Source: Pseudisothecium myosuroides
Taxonomy: Eukaryota > Streptophyta > Bryopsida > Hypnales > Lembophyllaceae
Assembly (NCBI GenBank): GCA_951799445.1
Contig: OX637291.1
Coordinates: forward strand, 4,280,501 to 4,344,500
Direction: 5' to 3'
Length of the DNA: 64,000 nucleotides
Both the position numbers and the translations under genes were made by a program. Position 1 is the first letter of the stretch. The number at the start of each line of letters is the position of its first letter. Below the pieces are notes generated by a model. The model had not been told where the DNA came from. It saw only the letters and a program-made list of their open reading frames with translations, and searched no databases. This document shows, piece after piece, positions 23,376 through 35,495 of this stretch.

Positions 23376-24390
23376 ATGCCACATTTAACTACTTTTGGAC
23401 TATTAAATGAATTTTGGATTAAACATCCAAAGATCTTGAGATAATAACATTGTGAGATCTCACGATGTTTGTATAAATCCCTCGATGTTTGTATTGATCT
23501 CCCGATGTTTTAGAGTATCTCTTGATGACCATCGCGAGATCTCCCGGGGTGATTGCAAGAAAGACCAGTCAAAAAGCGTAGCGTTTTCCACAGTACTCAT
23601 GTTTTCTTTTGGGAGTACTGTATAATTGAAAAATAATTTTTAAAAAATGTGAAAAATATTTTTAATGTTTAAACCTTTAAGAAGAAGGTGCCCTAAGAAG
23701 GAAAAGCATAGAAAAAATCTCTAAGTAGTAGAACTAGAAAAGTCTCAAAAACTTGCAAAATCTTAGAAAAATAGGCACTTTCACATTTTAATTTGTAAAA
23801 ATTAAGAAAAGAAATTTAAAAAAAACTAAAAATTGGAAATTTGGGAGAACTTTATGATGAAGATATTTCACCAAAAGAATGATCTTAAAACCATCATCAA
23901 TGTTCAAAAACACGCGCGCAAAGGAGCCCTATTAGCACGCATGTGGAGGACGCAAAATAAAATATTTTTCAATTTTCTTTGGTAGAAGAATTAATTCCTA
24001 CTATAGGAATAGACCATAGAAATTTCAGCTCTAGATCATTAATTTTGGGTGCTCCCCAGTACTAAAAACCCCTAAACCGCAAAGTGTGACAAATTAGCTA
24101 AATTGAAATTTAATTATAAAATGATTTTTGAAAATTTCTAAAAAATAGGGGATCTGAAGACTATCAAGTTAGCCATCTTCAATAAAATTTCAAGTTAATC
24201 ACATTCATGCTTCAAAAGTTATAGCAGATGACAAAAGAGTCACTCTCATTGTGACGCAAAATAGTACAAGTCTTTCTTGCAATCACCCCCCGATGTTTTA
24301 GATTATTTCCTGATGACCATCATGAAATCTCACAATGACCATTATTAATTCTGGACTTTCAAAAAGTCCAGAAGTAGTTAAATATAGCAT
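23376..24390. mobile_element. Foldback element ATGCCACATTTAACTACTT, copy 1 (split)
   Basis: The left arm ATGCCACATTTAACTACTTT pairs with the right arm, which reads GAAGTAGTTAAATATAGCAT. A second copy lies at 28962-29350. A 752-bp MITE is inserted at its CCCG. Confidence 0.7.
23547..24298. mobile_element. GGGTGAATGCAAGAAA MITE family, copy 2, with CCCG duplication
   Basis: Starts GGGTGATTGCAAGAAAG, ends CTTTCTTGCAATCACCC, and is flanked by exact 4-bp duplications CCCG (23543-23546 and 24299-24302). The target is a CTCCCGATG motif of the host foldback element. 752 bp, no coding. Confidence 0.82.
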
Positions 24391-25590
24391 TTACAATCTT
24401 TATCTGAATTCATAATCATGGATGACAAATCAAAGGAGTAATATGAAAATTGCTCACAATCATTCATTATCATATCCAAGGAATAGTATGAGAATGGTTC
24501 ACAATCTTTCACAACCAAAGTAAAGAAATAGTAGAAGATAATGTTATCCACAATTTTTCACTAAGATAAATTGGGTTAGAGCCAAGTAAACTTCGGATGA
24601 ACATCGCTTGTAAAAGTGTAAATGTGTGTCCATTTGCGCAAATTGAAGCCTTTGCCATCTATGTTTACAAATATGTAATTGGCTTAAATATATTCGTATC
24701 CTTGCATATGGTGCATTGGCATTGTGTAACTAGATGCATCCCTGTAATGAATACTTAATCAAGACACAATCCATATTGGTAAGACTAAATTTCATCAGAA
24801 GTACAATAATCTAAAAGACAAGATTCAACAAGTTAATTCACAAACTCAAATGAGTCACTAGTTCGCATGAAATTTTGAAGGTTGGGCTTGGCAACTTTGG
24901 AGATTGTAAATATGTGGATGCATTGTTGCCTTTCACCAAATTGACCAAAACTAGACAACACTTTCAGTACCATTAGTCTATTGTTCAAATTATTGTGGGC
25001 TAGAGAAGGTGCTTTTAAGCGCAATCATCCTTAACTTACCATCTACCTAGGAATTCTCAAATTTGTTGCATTGTAGTTAGTCTGTATTGCAGTATTAGGG
25101 CAGACTTTCTAGATTTTGGCATAGCTTATAGGTACAATGTAATATTGCAATTGGTAATTATGTCTTGACCAACATTGGGGATGAAAATAATCATTGTTTG
25201 CTTCTATGTTAGTAGGGGAAACAAGTGAAGGAGAAAGATTTGCCTTGTTGTCAAAGTGACCTCAAGAGTGTTGGTATTTAGAATTTCATGATGTCATTCA
25301 ATTAATTGAATTCCATATGTGAAGTTTTTATCTAAATTAAATGTATGATATGTTGTTGGAAAGTTCTCAACAAACTTTCCAATGGTATGTTATGATCCTC
25401 ATTGGGGGCAAATTGCAACATTTAGACTTTGTTATCATAAGTCACAAAATAGTGGTCATCTTCTATTGTACATTAATGACAACAAGGTACACCGAATGAG
25501 TCAATGAGATTCACATTGTTGAATGGAAAGTAGAATATGAGACAATGTGAACAACATGTTTGTAAATGAATTTCATTAGATGTATTAATG
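24391..25590. other. AT-rich non-coding
   Basis: I see no gene; the only ORF of note is a 63-codon frame without recognisable features. Confidence 0.4.
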
Positions 25591-25871
25591 ATGAATTTCA
25601 TTAAAATAGCGGTATTCTATGTGCCATTTTCAGACCTTGCAGTCTGAACCGCAAAAGTGACATCTAAGGTTGGTATAAATTACAAGCATCTAGGAAAGTT
25701 ATAGATTTCAAAAATCTAGGACTACTATAGATTTCAAACTGCATGGTCTAAAAAATCTAGGATTGGTATAGATTTCAGATATCTAGGATAAAGATAGAAT
25801 TCAGACCATGCTGTCTGAACTGTTTAAAGTGCCAAAATAACAAAATGCTGCCATTTTAATGAAATTGGCTA
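25591..25871. mobile_element. GGCAATTTCATTAAAATGG MITE family, copy 2
   Basis: Left GAATTTCATTAAAATAGCGG, right CCATTTTAATGAAATTGGC, with the same interior TAGATTTCAGA/ATCTAGGA motifs. Confidence 0.78.
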
Positions 25872-26039
25872 TACTATTGAAAATCAACCTATAAAAATTA
25901 TTGTACATAATTTAGAAAACAACGTGAAATAATTAGATATGCTAAAGAAAGATATATACAATTAATGTATCCATATATTGTCACTATTTGTTCACATTGT
26001 CTAATTGACCCTAACTATTTGTGTAGTTGCAAACCAAAT

Positions 26040-27250
26040 ATGGCGAATTTCAATAACCCCTAAAGGACTGAGGCCTTTTTTTCTGCCAAAAAACATTGAA
26101 AATTGCCATTTCTATAGCAAAGATAAAAAAACATTTAAATTGTTTTTTTTTTCACATCTAACTATAGAATTTGACACCTAACTAGTATACAAAAGTGTGG
26201 GAAAAATTTCAAAATTTTTGACCAAATAGAATGCAAGATATTTGTATTTAAAGTGGAAAAAACAAGTTTTTCAGCACCTTTGTGGGACTAGATTTTTTGA
26301 CTTTGAACATTTTTAACTTAAAATTTTTGCACTACAAAGTTTTGAGCTTTAAATCTTTATAGTAGAGAATTGAATTAAGAATGTAGAGGAAAAAAAAATT
26401 CAAAAAAACTTAATTTTCATTCTTAAAAAAATTGTTAAGTAGAAGTAGAAGTAAACTAGAAGGAAAATCTAAATTATGAATATCTTTTAGATGGAATTAA
26501 AATGCACTAATCCCAATGGTGATATTTTTTTAGCAAGTAAACTCAACCATACAAAAAGAAATTGCAAAAATTGCAAAAATTGCATTTAGAAATGAATCCT
26601 ACAAGTTATTTTTTCAAGAAGATGCTTCAACTGCCCGAAAAACAAGAATGTCCATAACTTTCTCATAACAAATCAACATGAAATGAATCAAAGCTTTCCA
26701 GATAGACAAAAACATAATCTATGAGAAAAAAAAATTCAAAAAAAAAATTTCAAATTTTTGCAATTTTTTTTTTGCTGCCTAGCTTGCCCCTCGTCTCTTG
26801 TTTTGGACTTCTTTGATCATAACTTTTGTTCCCAGGCACCAATTGTGAAAAAAATTATATTTGCACAAATCTAATTAGTTTTTCTATCTTCAAAAAAATT
26901 TCAAAAAATTAGGACAAAATTTCAGCCCATAGGTACCTGCCTGAAATTACATTTGTCCCCCGAAGGGACAACAGTCCTTTAGGAGTTAAAATGGTGGTAT
27001 TCCATGTGCCATTTCAGACCACATGGTCTAAACCGCAAAAGTGACATCTAGGGTTGGTATAGATTATAAGCATCCAGGATAGTTATAGATTTTAGTAAGA
27101 CTAATATAGATTTTAGATCGCAGGGTCTAAAAATCTAGGATTGAAATAGATTTTAGAAATCTAGGACAAAAATAGAGTTTAGACAACACAGTCTGAATTG
27201 TTAAAAGTACCAAAGTAACAGAGTGGTGCCATTTTAATGAAATTGGCCAT
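26040..27250. mobile_element. GGCAATTTCATTAAAATGG MITE family, copy 3, split at its TTAA
   Basis: The left end (TGGCGAATTTCAATAA, 26041-26056) and the rest (TTAAAATGGTGGTATTCC onward, 26986-27250) are separated by the 929-bp element described next. Rejoined, they give the normal terminus of the family. Confidence 0.82.
26057..26985 (-). mobile_element. TTAA-specific element (piggyBac-like), 929 bp, copy 1
   Basis: Ends CCCCTAAAGGACTGAGGCC and GGACAACAGTCCTTTAGGAG. Flanks are ATAA (26053-26056, one mismatch) and TTAA (26986-26989). It sits exactly in the TTAA of the terminal repeat of another MITE, so the empty site is known. No coding. It is in the opposite orientation to the copy at 43804, hence the assigned strand. 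TTAA duplications with a run of C at the end are known for piggyBac; Kolobok and Sola3 also use TTAA. Confidence 0.8.
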
Positions 27251-27286
27251 AAATGAATGTATCTTAAAGACTTAAATGGAATAACA

Positions 27287-27978
27287 GGGTGAATGCAAGA
27301 AACACTTGCCAATTTTGTTGTGTTTTGACAATACTCATGATTTTTTTTCTAAAGTACTTTAAAATTAGAAAAATATGGCTAATGTATAATAAACCTTTGA
27401 GATGAAGGTAACCACCAAAGGATTTGCATAGAATTTTTTTCAAAGATCTCAAAGTTATGATGGATACTTTGATGTTTTAATTAGTTAAAAATAAAAAAAA
27501 TAAACACATAAAAAAGAAAATTGTCCATTTGTAACAATTCTATGGAGATTGTCATTCACCCAAAAAAACTCCAAAATAATGTTTTACATGTTTTAAAATG
27601 CAAGCCAAAAAAAGTGCACTTCGTGGACTTCTACACCACATACAATTAATTATTTTATAATTCTATAGACAATAGCTACAAATCTACCAGAAGGCCATTC
27701 CCTCCAAATTTCGGCTCAAAATTTGTTTTGGGGGTTCCAAGTAGTACTGAAAAACTCCAAATAGGTCATGGTAGGTGTGATAAAATTGGGGGCTATTTTT
27801 GGACTATAATAAAATATTTTTGAAAATTACAAAAGATTAGGCAAAGTGTATAATAGTCATGAGTAAGTTCCTTATAAATCTTAAGTCATTTGGAGCCAAA
27901 TGCAAAAATTATGGCCAAAAAACAAATCAGCATGCATGGTGTGATGTAAAATAGTACAGGTGTTTCTTGCATTTACCC
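27287..27978. mobile_element. GGGTGAATGCAAGAAA MITE family, copy 3, with AACA duplication
   Basis: Starts GGGTGAATGCAAGAAACACT, ends AGGTGTTTCTTGCATTTACCC, flanked by exact AACA (27283-27286 and 27979-27982). 692 bp, no coding. Confidence 0.85.
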
Positions 27979-28029
27979 AACAATCATAACTTTGAGATTT
28001 CAATTTCAATTTTTTTTTTCAAATTCATA

Positions 28030-28808
28030 CAGTGACTCCCAAAAGTAGTTGGCCACCATATAAAGCGCTCTCATAAATTGAGAAATTGGAATTGTAAAGT
28101 GAAATTTGGACATATTGTTGTACAAAAGGAATTCTACCTTAATGTGGAATTTAACTTAGAATGGACTATATTTAGACCTATTATTATTTGAATGAAATTT
28201 CTATGCAAAAAAAAAACTTTTTGTGAGAAGTCAAAATGTCTCATTTTTTTTTATAGGAAGAATGTACATCTTGACTAGAATCACATGTAACAAGTTTCAT
28301 GAATTTTGGATTTTTATTGATTGAAATCTTATTGATTGTCAAAATTTGACCTCAAAATTTTGACTTTTTTAAATTTTACTCCATAAATTGCAAAAAAATA
28401 AGATAAAAATTCAAAATAACATCAAATAACTATATGTATAAGAACAATTTTTTTTGTAATTTATGGAGTGAAAAATAAAAAAATAAAAATTTTGAAGTCA
28501 AATTTCAATCAATAAGATTTCAATCAATAAAAATCTGAAATTCATGAAACTTGTTACATGTGATTCTAGTCAAGATGTACATTCTTCCTATAAAAAAAAA
28601 TGAAACATTTTGACTTCTTACAAAAAAAAAATTTGTATAGAAATTTCATTCAAATAATAACAGATCTAAGTATAGTCCTTTCTAAGTAAAATTTCACATT
28701 AAAGTAGAGTCCCTTTTGTACAACATGTCCAAATTTCACTTTATAATTCCAATTTCTCAATTTATGAGAGCACTTTATATGGTGGCCAATTACTTTTGGG
28801 AGTCACTA
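28030..28808. mobile_element. Long palindromic element, TA-flanked (Tc1/mariner-like ends)
   Basis: The left arm begins CAGTGACTCCCAAAAGTAG and the right arm ends TACTTTTGGGAGTCACT. The arms stay complementary for over 300 bases (for example GGCCACCATATAAAG against CTTTATATGGTGGCC, and a shared ATGTACATCTTGACTAGAAT in inverted form), with the turn near 28430. TA flanks both sides. No ORF. The superfamily call is tentative. Confidence 0.72.
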
Positions 28809-28961
28809 TAACTCACATTTCAAGATTTTGTAATATTCCATAAAATAATCATAAAATGTTGCTATTTCCATATTCAAAATCTTTTAAAAAGAAAAATATA
28901 TATCTTTACATACAATCTACAAATAAAAAAAATTTAAAGTAAAATTTCTTGTTCAAAGGGC

Positions 28962-29350
28962 ATTGCTACATTTAACTACTTTTGGACTATTCAATGAATT
29001 TAGACTAAACATTCAAAGATCTCGGGATAATAACATCATGACACTATAAGAGAAAGGGGTGTTTTAAGTAGTGTCCTAGACATCACGTCTTTTAAGTAAC
29101 GTCTTTTAAGTTTTTAAGTAAAATTTTACTAAAAAGATTGTCTTTTTAGTAAAATTTTACTTAAAAACTTACTTAAAAGACGTTACTTAAAAGACATGAT
29201 GTCTAGAACACTACTTAAATCATCCCTTTTTCTTGTAGCGTGAGATCTTTTGATGTTTAAGATTATCTCCTGATGACCATCAGGAGATCTCCCAATGACT
29301 ATTATTAATTCTGGACATTCAAAAGTCCAGAAGTAGTTAAATATGGCATG
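28962..29350. mobile_element. Foldback element ATGCCACATTTAACTACTT, copy 2 (split)
   Basis: The left arm (TTGCTACATTTAACTACTTT) and right arm (GAAGTAGTTAAATATGGCAT) match copy 1. It is interrupted by a CACTA-type hairpin at 29042-29240. Confidence 0.72.
29042..29240. mobile_element. CACTA-type foldback MITE, 199 bp
   Basis: Starts CACTATAAGAGAAAGGGG, ends CCCTTTTTCTTGTAGCG, flanked by TGA on both sides (29039-29041 and 29241-29243). The arms pair nearly throughout and include AAGTAAAATTTTACT. It is almost the same length as the hairpin at 21166 but differs in sequence. Confidence 0.85.
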
Positions 29351-29584
29351 GCAACAACTCAAGCCCATTTTTTGTTTTAAGAATTGTTTGAGTTACCCAT
29401 TTCCTAAGACTATTTGTACTATTAGTAGTTTGATAAGTAATAAAAAATAAAAACTTGGGACTACTTTATTTAAATTAACTCAAATTTTAATAATTTTTTT
29501 AATAAATTAATTTTATTTAAATAATAATAATTGAAAAAAACACTATAAATTCTCAAAAATAAATTTCATTTTTTTTGTAAAAAT

Positions 29585-29716
29585 AGGCAAAATTATTTTT
29601 AAATGGCATGAAAACAGTTCAAAACGGCCGTTCTAAATCTATACTTGTCCTAGATGGTGAAAATGGCACACCGTCAAAGTGGCAATTGGAATACCGCCAT
29701 TTAAATGAAATTGCCT
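29585..29716. mobile_element. GGCAATTTCATTAAAATGG MITE family, copy 4 (short)
   Basis: Diverged left end GGCAAAATTATTTTTAAATGG, right end CCGCCATTTAAATGAAATTGCC. The interior is shortened to the ATCTATACTTGTCCTAGAT core. Confidence 0.65.
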
Positions 29717-29930
29717 ATAAAACTTAAATATAGTCAAACTACAAGTTTTTGGATTTATTAATTTACAAGTTTAAAAATTAATTTGTAAATTTGTAATTTG
29801 CAGTTTAGAAAATCTACAAATTTACATATTTGTAAATTGTCAAATTTCAAGATCTTGTAATTTCAAACAATTGAATGCCACATGCTATTGATAATATTAC
29901 AAAAATATTGAAGTTTTATTGTTGAAATAA

Positions 29931-30130
29931 TGGTGAATTTCATTAAAATGGCGGCATTACGGAACTTTGGTACTTTTACAGTTTACACCAGCCGTTCTAA
30001 AATCTATATCTGTCCTAGATAATTCAAATTGTCCATTTTGAAATCTATAATTGTCCAGATGATTCAGACCGACTGTTCTGAAAGTGGCGTATTTCATTAT
30101 TTCATACGCCATTTTAATAAAATTTGCCAT
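29931..30130. mobile_element. GGCAATTTCATTAAAATGG MITE family, copy 5
   Basis: Left TGGTGAATTTCATTAAAATGG, right GCCATTTTAATAAAATTTGCC, with ATCTATATCTGTCCTAGAT inside. Confidence 0.78.
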
Positions 30131-30299
30131 AATAGTACTAATCTTTCTATCCATTCGACATGTAGAAGTCACCTTTCATGCTTCTCTATACAACTCACCC
30201 CTCACCACTTCTTTAAGATTCATCTCTCAGTTGCCAATTTTTGTCGTGTCTTGTAACGAAGCCTTGATTATTGAAATTATACAATCCTACGTAGACATT

Positions 30300-30617
30300 A
30301 TGGCCAATTTCATTAAAACGGTGCCATTCCATTACTTTGGCACTTTTAAGAATTCAAACTGTGCAATCTAAACTCTATTGTTGTCCTAGATTTTTGAGAT
30401 CTATATTATTTTTAGGTATTTGAAATCTATACTAGTTCTAGACTTTTTAGACTGCGCGTTCCGAAATCTATATCAATCGTAGATTTTTGAAATCTATAAC
30501 TATCCTTGTCCCTTGATGCCTATAATCTATACCTGCTCTAGATGTTACTTTTGTAGTTTAGACCGCGTGGTTTGAAAATAGCACATGGAATACCACCATT
30601 TTAATAAAATTTGCCAT
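30300..30617. mobile_element. GGCAATTTCATTAAAATGG MITE family, copy 6
   Basis: Left TGGCCAATTTCATTAAAACGG, right CCATTTTAATAAAATTTGCCA. The interior matches copies 2 and 3 in reverse orientation. Confidence 0.8.
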
Positions 30618-31888
30618 AGATTTTCAAAATGGAACATGATAAAGTAATAGATGAAAGCATGGGGCCATCATATATTTATAATTTTTTTTGGAGAAAGACA
30701 AATTCAATGTTCACTATAAGAAATTGGTCACATATGTGACTGCAAAGAATGACTCCAAAACAATCATTCTGGACAACAATGACTTGTAAATGACTAGAGG
30801 TCTTGTAGTCATTGTGGACAAGTCATTGTTTATGATTGGGCGATTCTATATCCAATTCAGACTTGGATGAAAAACGGATGACAGGGTCTACATGGCTGAT
30901 GAGTTAGACAAGCAAATTTTTTGAAAGGTTGGATACTTGCCCATTTTTAGAGGAATTTTTGCTGACGTGGACGTCCATGTCAGCCAATTATGCAGTCATT
31001 CTGCAATTGCGGTACAGTCCGAGCGCTGTTGACATGGATATCCACGTCAAAGTCATGTATAAGTCATTGTGAAGTCATTATATTGTCATTTAGAAATTGT
31101 GACTGTCATTATGTATAAGTCATTGAGAGGGCATTTTCTTGTCATTTTCAATTTGTAGCAATGTGTGCAAAAACGAGTGTATAAGTCATTGTGACAATTG
31201 CACAGGGAATAGTCATTCTATAGTCACATATGAAAACATTCAAAATTCCACAATAATACACCATACACCATACAATATACACCATACATCATACATCATA
31301 TTTGATAGAAGTGGATAGTAGGAAGCGAGACAAACCATATGGGATATGTAAAACGTAGGAACTCGGGGGGACACTCTTAGTATATTTGGTGCACCCCGTG
31401 CGGCGATGGGGTATTTTGAGGGGGGCTATTTACCTCCAAGGTAGAAATTTAATGGTCCCTATGATTACTTAATTTGGAAAATGGGCATATATTATGGCTC
31501 TCTATGATTACTTATAAATGTAAAGTCGATGCAATTTTTTGTTCCTTATATTATTTATAAAGAAAAAAACTTAATTGAGAACCAAAGTTTAGGGGTCATG
31601 TTTCCTTGCAAACAACGTATATTAAACAAATACCTAAAAATAAGATTGTGACAAAACATCTTGAGATCCAACATTTCATAATAACACCTAATATTTCAAA
31701 AAAAGCTCACAAATAAGGGAGCAGGGGTTGAGAGCTAGCACCAAAAGGACCTAAGGTAGCCCCCCTCCATTCCTGACCATTGACCCATTCCTAACCAGTC
31801 CTATAGGTGCACGTATTTTTGACCAAGCTTAGAATTTTTTTTTTCCTTTTCAAGGTTGAAACTAATAAATACATGACACATGTATTAA

Positions 31889-34800
31889 CCCCTAAAGGAT
31901 TGTTGTCCCTTCGGGAGACAAATGCGTTTTCGGGCAGGTACCTACGGACTGAAATTTTGTCGTGATTTTTTGAAACTTTTTTTGGAGATAGAAAAACTGA
32001 TAAGCTTTGTGGAAATATAATTTTTTTCACAATCAATGCATGGGAACAAAAGTTATGACCAAATAAGCTCAAAACAAGGGACGGGGGGCAGCCCGGGCAG
32101 CAGACAAAAATGGACAAAAATTTGAATTTTTTTTTTATATATTTTTTTTCTCATAGATTATATTTTTGTCTATTTGGAAAGCTTTGATTCATTTCATTTG
32201 GATATGTCATGAGAAAGTTATGGACATTCTTGTTCTTTGGGCAGTTAGAGCATCTTCTTGAAAAAAATAACTTGTAAGATTCATTTTTGAATGCAATTTT
32301 TCAAATTTTTCAAATTTTTTTTCATGTTTTAGTTTATTTGCTAGAAAAATCTCACCATTGGGATTAGTGCATTTTAATTCCATCTAAAATATATGAATAT
32401 TTTAGATTTTCCTTCTATCTTGTACCTACTTCTACTTAACAAATTTTTTTGAGAATGATAATTAAGTTTTTTTGAATTTTTTTTTCCTAGACTTGTGAGC
32501 GCTTATTTATCCATCCTTGGAAAATAAACGAGCACAACCAGGCTCTCGGTAAATAACCGTTTGAATTCGATCTATGGATGTCTAGCGCCAATCCATTGTG
32601 CCTTCCAAGCAATGGATCTTTTCTATGTTCCTAAGATTTGCTAATTCGGATAATGAAGCCAAAATCCTAACTGAAATTACTATAACTATTAAGTCTGAGT
32701 CAAAGTCTAAACGGCCTTGGTGGTTTAGGAGAGGAGGTAATTTCAGTCTAAACTTATCTATCCTAAGTGAAAGAGGGCCTCATGCCATTTCTAAAAGTAT
32801 AAAGTTTGTTTGATTTGGACTCTCCTAGAGAAAGTTATGGACGGATGAAGTTTGACCGCTACTCAGTTCTTCAAACTTCATCCATTCTTTTCTATGGACT
32901 CCCAATTCCAATTTGACTTGGAATTTGGGCTATGAATCTAACTCCTAACTAATATGGCATCGTCTTCCTACTATTCCTACTCTACCTCTACTTCTACTCT
33001 ACTAGGGACCTTATCATCTTGGACGTTAAGCTTTGAAAGTTTTCAAGTGCGTCTTGGAAACTAAACTTTGGAATTTCCCACCAAGGGGGTGCAAAGCTTT
33101 GCCGAATTTTGATTTGAACATACAATCTAGGACTCTTAGGGTGTTGGAGGGTTGAAAGCTCTGCCGTAAGGGGGAGACCCATTAATACCAAGCATACCAT
33201 AGACCAAGGGTTAGTTAACAACGCACTTGCAAGGACCTTGACTACTATCAAGGATTATTACGAAGGTAAGGAATAGTTAGTACAACTCTCTCAGTTAGTG
33301 TCACTCAAACTTGCATTAAAAAGATTCAAATTTTGTACTAAAGGCCTTCCAAAGCGGCATCGCCAAGGTATGGTGGGGGGTGACTTTAGGATTAATAGAA
33401 GGCAACCAAGAATACAACACGTACCACCAAAAGCTTAAAAAAAGAAATCACAACCAACGATCATCAACAAAGATGCACACAACTCTTGAGGGACTTCCAA
33501 GAACTCCTAAGAACTTGAAATAACACAACTATGAAGCCAAAAGTGTCCCAACAACATCGCTAAGATTTTTGGTTAAAGTGCCAACATATCCACTACCACG
33601 TGGACTTGAGACTCGTGTATCCCAAGGGAATTTAAAGCTTCACCATCCCGACGGGATCAACAATTGCGTGGATTTGAGAGCCTTGGTTCAAATCCAAGGC
33701 CTCTCCAAAAGACACAACCATGATCAAACTTTGAGAGCCTTGGATCCAACCCAAGGCCTCTCCAAAAGACACGCAAGACAACATCAAGAAGAACAAAAGT
33801 CTGGCCCAAAAGGGCCAGAGCTTAAATTAATATAGGCGTGACCACGCAAGAAAAGAGTGTGTCAGAGAGTTTGTTGAAATGAGAGGAGGGGAGGCCCTTT
33901 TATAGTCTTCCAAAGCCTCCACCTCCCCTCTTTTATCCTAGGTAATCCTATCTTTCCGGATTTTCATCCTTATCTTTTAGGATTTTCACCTAGTTTGGAG
34001 TTTACGTTGGTCCAAAACTCTAACTACTGGAGATCAACTCCAAATCGAAAACCGATTGCGCCATTGGCTTCAGAAGGCCATTTTTAGTCCAAAGATCCCC
34101 CTACTCCCTATTTCAACACTAAAATCCCACTGTAAACTAGCGCCAACTAGAGTCAGTAAAAAGGGTAAAAATCTAATTCTTGGAGGTTACCTTTTCTGAC
34201 CAAGGCGACTAGCCAGGGTGGTCTGGAAAGTCTTAGGGAGTAAGAAAAGACCCTTTGTTGACTTCGTTCTGACTTTGTCTGCTCCCGGGATGCCGGTCAA
34301 CTCCACGTAAATCCCGTCAAGTGGATAATTTGAAGGGATGTCGGTGATTCGGCCATCTCCCGCTATCGAAATACCATGAAACTTGTCGGGGAGCATTATT
34401 AGTATGAAAAAAGCTAACTTAATTTTTGGTGAGATTTTACCGCCACTTGGGTAATTATCGTGAATTTCCCATCATGGTTTTAGGCGGTTGACCGTCCGGA
34501 AGGAATATTTCTTCAATCCAAAAAATTACGAAACTTCTTGGGGAACCTCTCATGGAGTTTTTTAAGAGATGTGCAAGTTTACGTCTTGATCTTGCATGTC
34601 TTGATACTGAAGGTAAAAAGGCTCTTCCGTTGGTTTACCGACAGTCAAGGAATTTTCCACATATGGGGGAATCTTGGCAAATGGATTTTGCTTTTGACTT
34701 CCCGGTATGGTTCCAAACCAAGATCACAATCCGGTGGCCGTAGATTCCTCTGTTGGCTTGTCTTGAAAAAGTGACACTTGCATGCTAACAATTGGGGTTT

Positions 34801-35495
34801 CTACTATTCGTCGATGGGATGGGAAACTAAAATCTCTCTCGGGGAATCTATCTAAAAATCTCCCTGGACTCTCCTGAGACCAATTTAGCCAAGCATAGTC
34901 ATATGCACAATGAATTTAGGCTATTTTGGATAAAAACCCGCAAGCCTGCTAACTTCCACTATTTCTGTGGTTCTAACCTATTCACAAGTGGGTTTTAGGG
35001 TTGTTCTAGGAATAAAAGGCTATTTAGGACCAAAAGGCACATTGGTATGTAACATGCCCATTTCGGTTTTACACTCTTTTTAAGGCTTTTTGTATAGAAT
35101 TACAACTTAAATTGCAAAATTTAGGAAAAAAGAAAACTCTGAGTCCCAAGTGACGAATTGGGAGCTCACAAGACTCTCGACTCAATTTTCCACTATAAAT
35201 ATTTAAACCTCAAAACTCTATAGTGCAAAAATTTTAAGTTAAAAATGTTCAAAGTCAGAAAATCTAGTCTCGCTATGTGCTGAAAAATTTGTTTTTTCAC
35301 TTTAAATGCAGATATTTTGCAATCTATGTAGTCAAAAATTCTGAAATTTTTTCCACACACTTTCATACTAGTTAGGTGTAATATCCTACGGTTAGATGTG
35401 AAAAAAAAACAATTTTCAATGTTTTTTACTCTTTGCTATAGATATGGCAGTTTTGAGTGTTTTTTGGTAGAAAAAAGGCCTTGGTCCTTTGGGGG
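31889..35495 (+). mobile_element. TTAA-specific element (piggyBac-like), copy 2, split by an LTR
   Basis: Starts CCCCTAAAGGATTGTTGTCC, ends GGCCTTGGTCCTTTGGGGG, with exact TTAA at 31885-31888 and 35496-35499. Removing the inserted LTR and one AGACT leaves 925 bp, against 929 bp for both other copies. It is in the same orientation as the copy at 43804. Confidence 0.83.
32494..35170. mobile_element. Solo LTR, about 2.68 kb, with AGACT duplication
   Basis: It starts TGTGAGC and ends GCTCACA (TG...CA inverted ends), flanked by an exact 5-bp duplication AGACT (32489-32493 and 35171-35175). The related element at 43804 shows the empty site CCTAGACTCTCAACTC. No pol or gag genes and no second internal LTR copy are visible, so a solo LTR from LTR-LTR recombination is the simplest reading; a large non-autonomous element is the alternative. 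A TATA-like CTTTTATAG lies near 33897. An 88-codon ORF (33569-33835) contains a tandem duplication (QGLSKRH twice) and no known domain. Confidence 0.75.

Noticed and set aside
33679..33700. tRNA gene suggested by GGTTCAAATCC
   Set aside because: No A box or cloverleaf; it is part of a tandem repeat inside the LTR.
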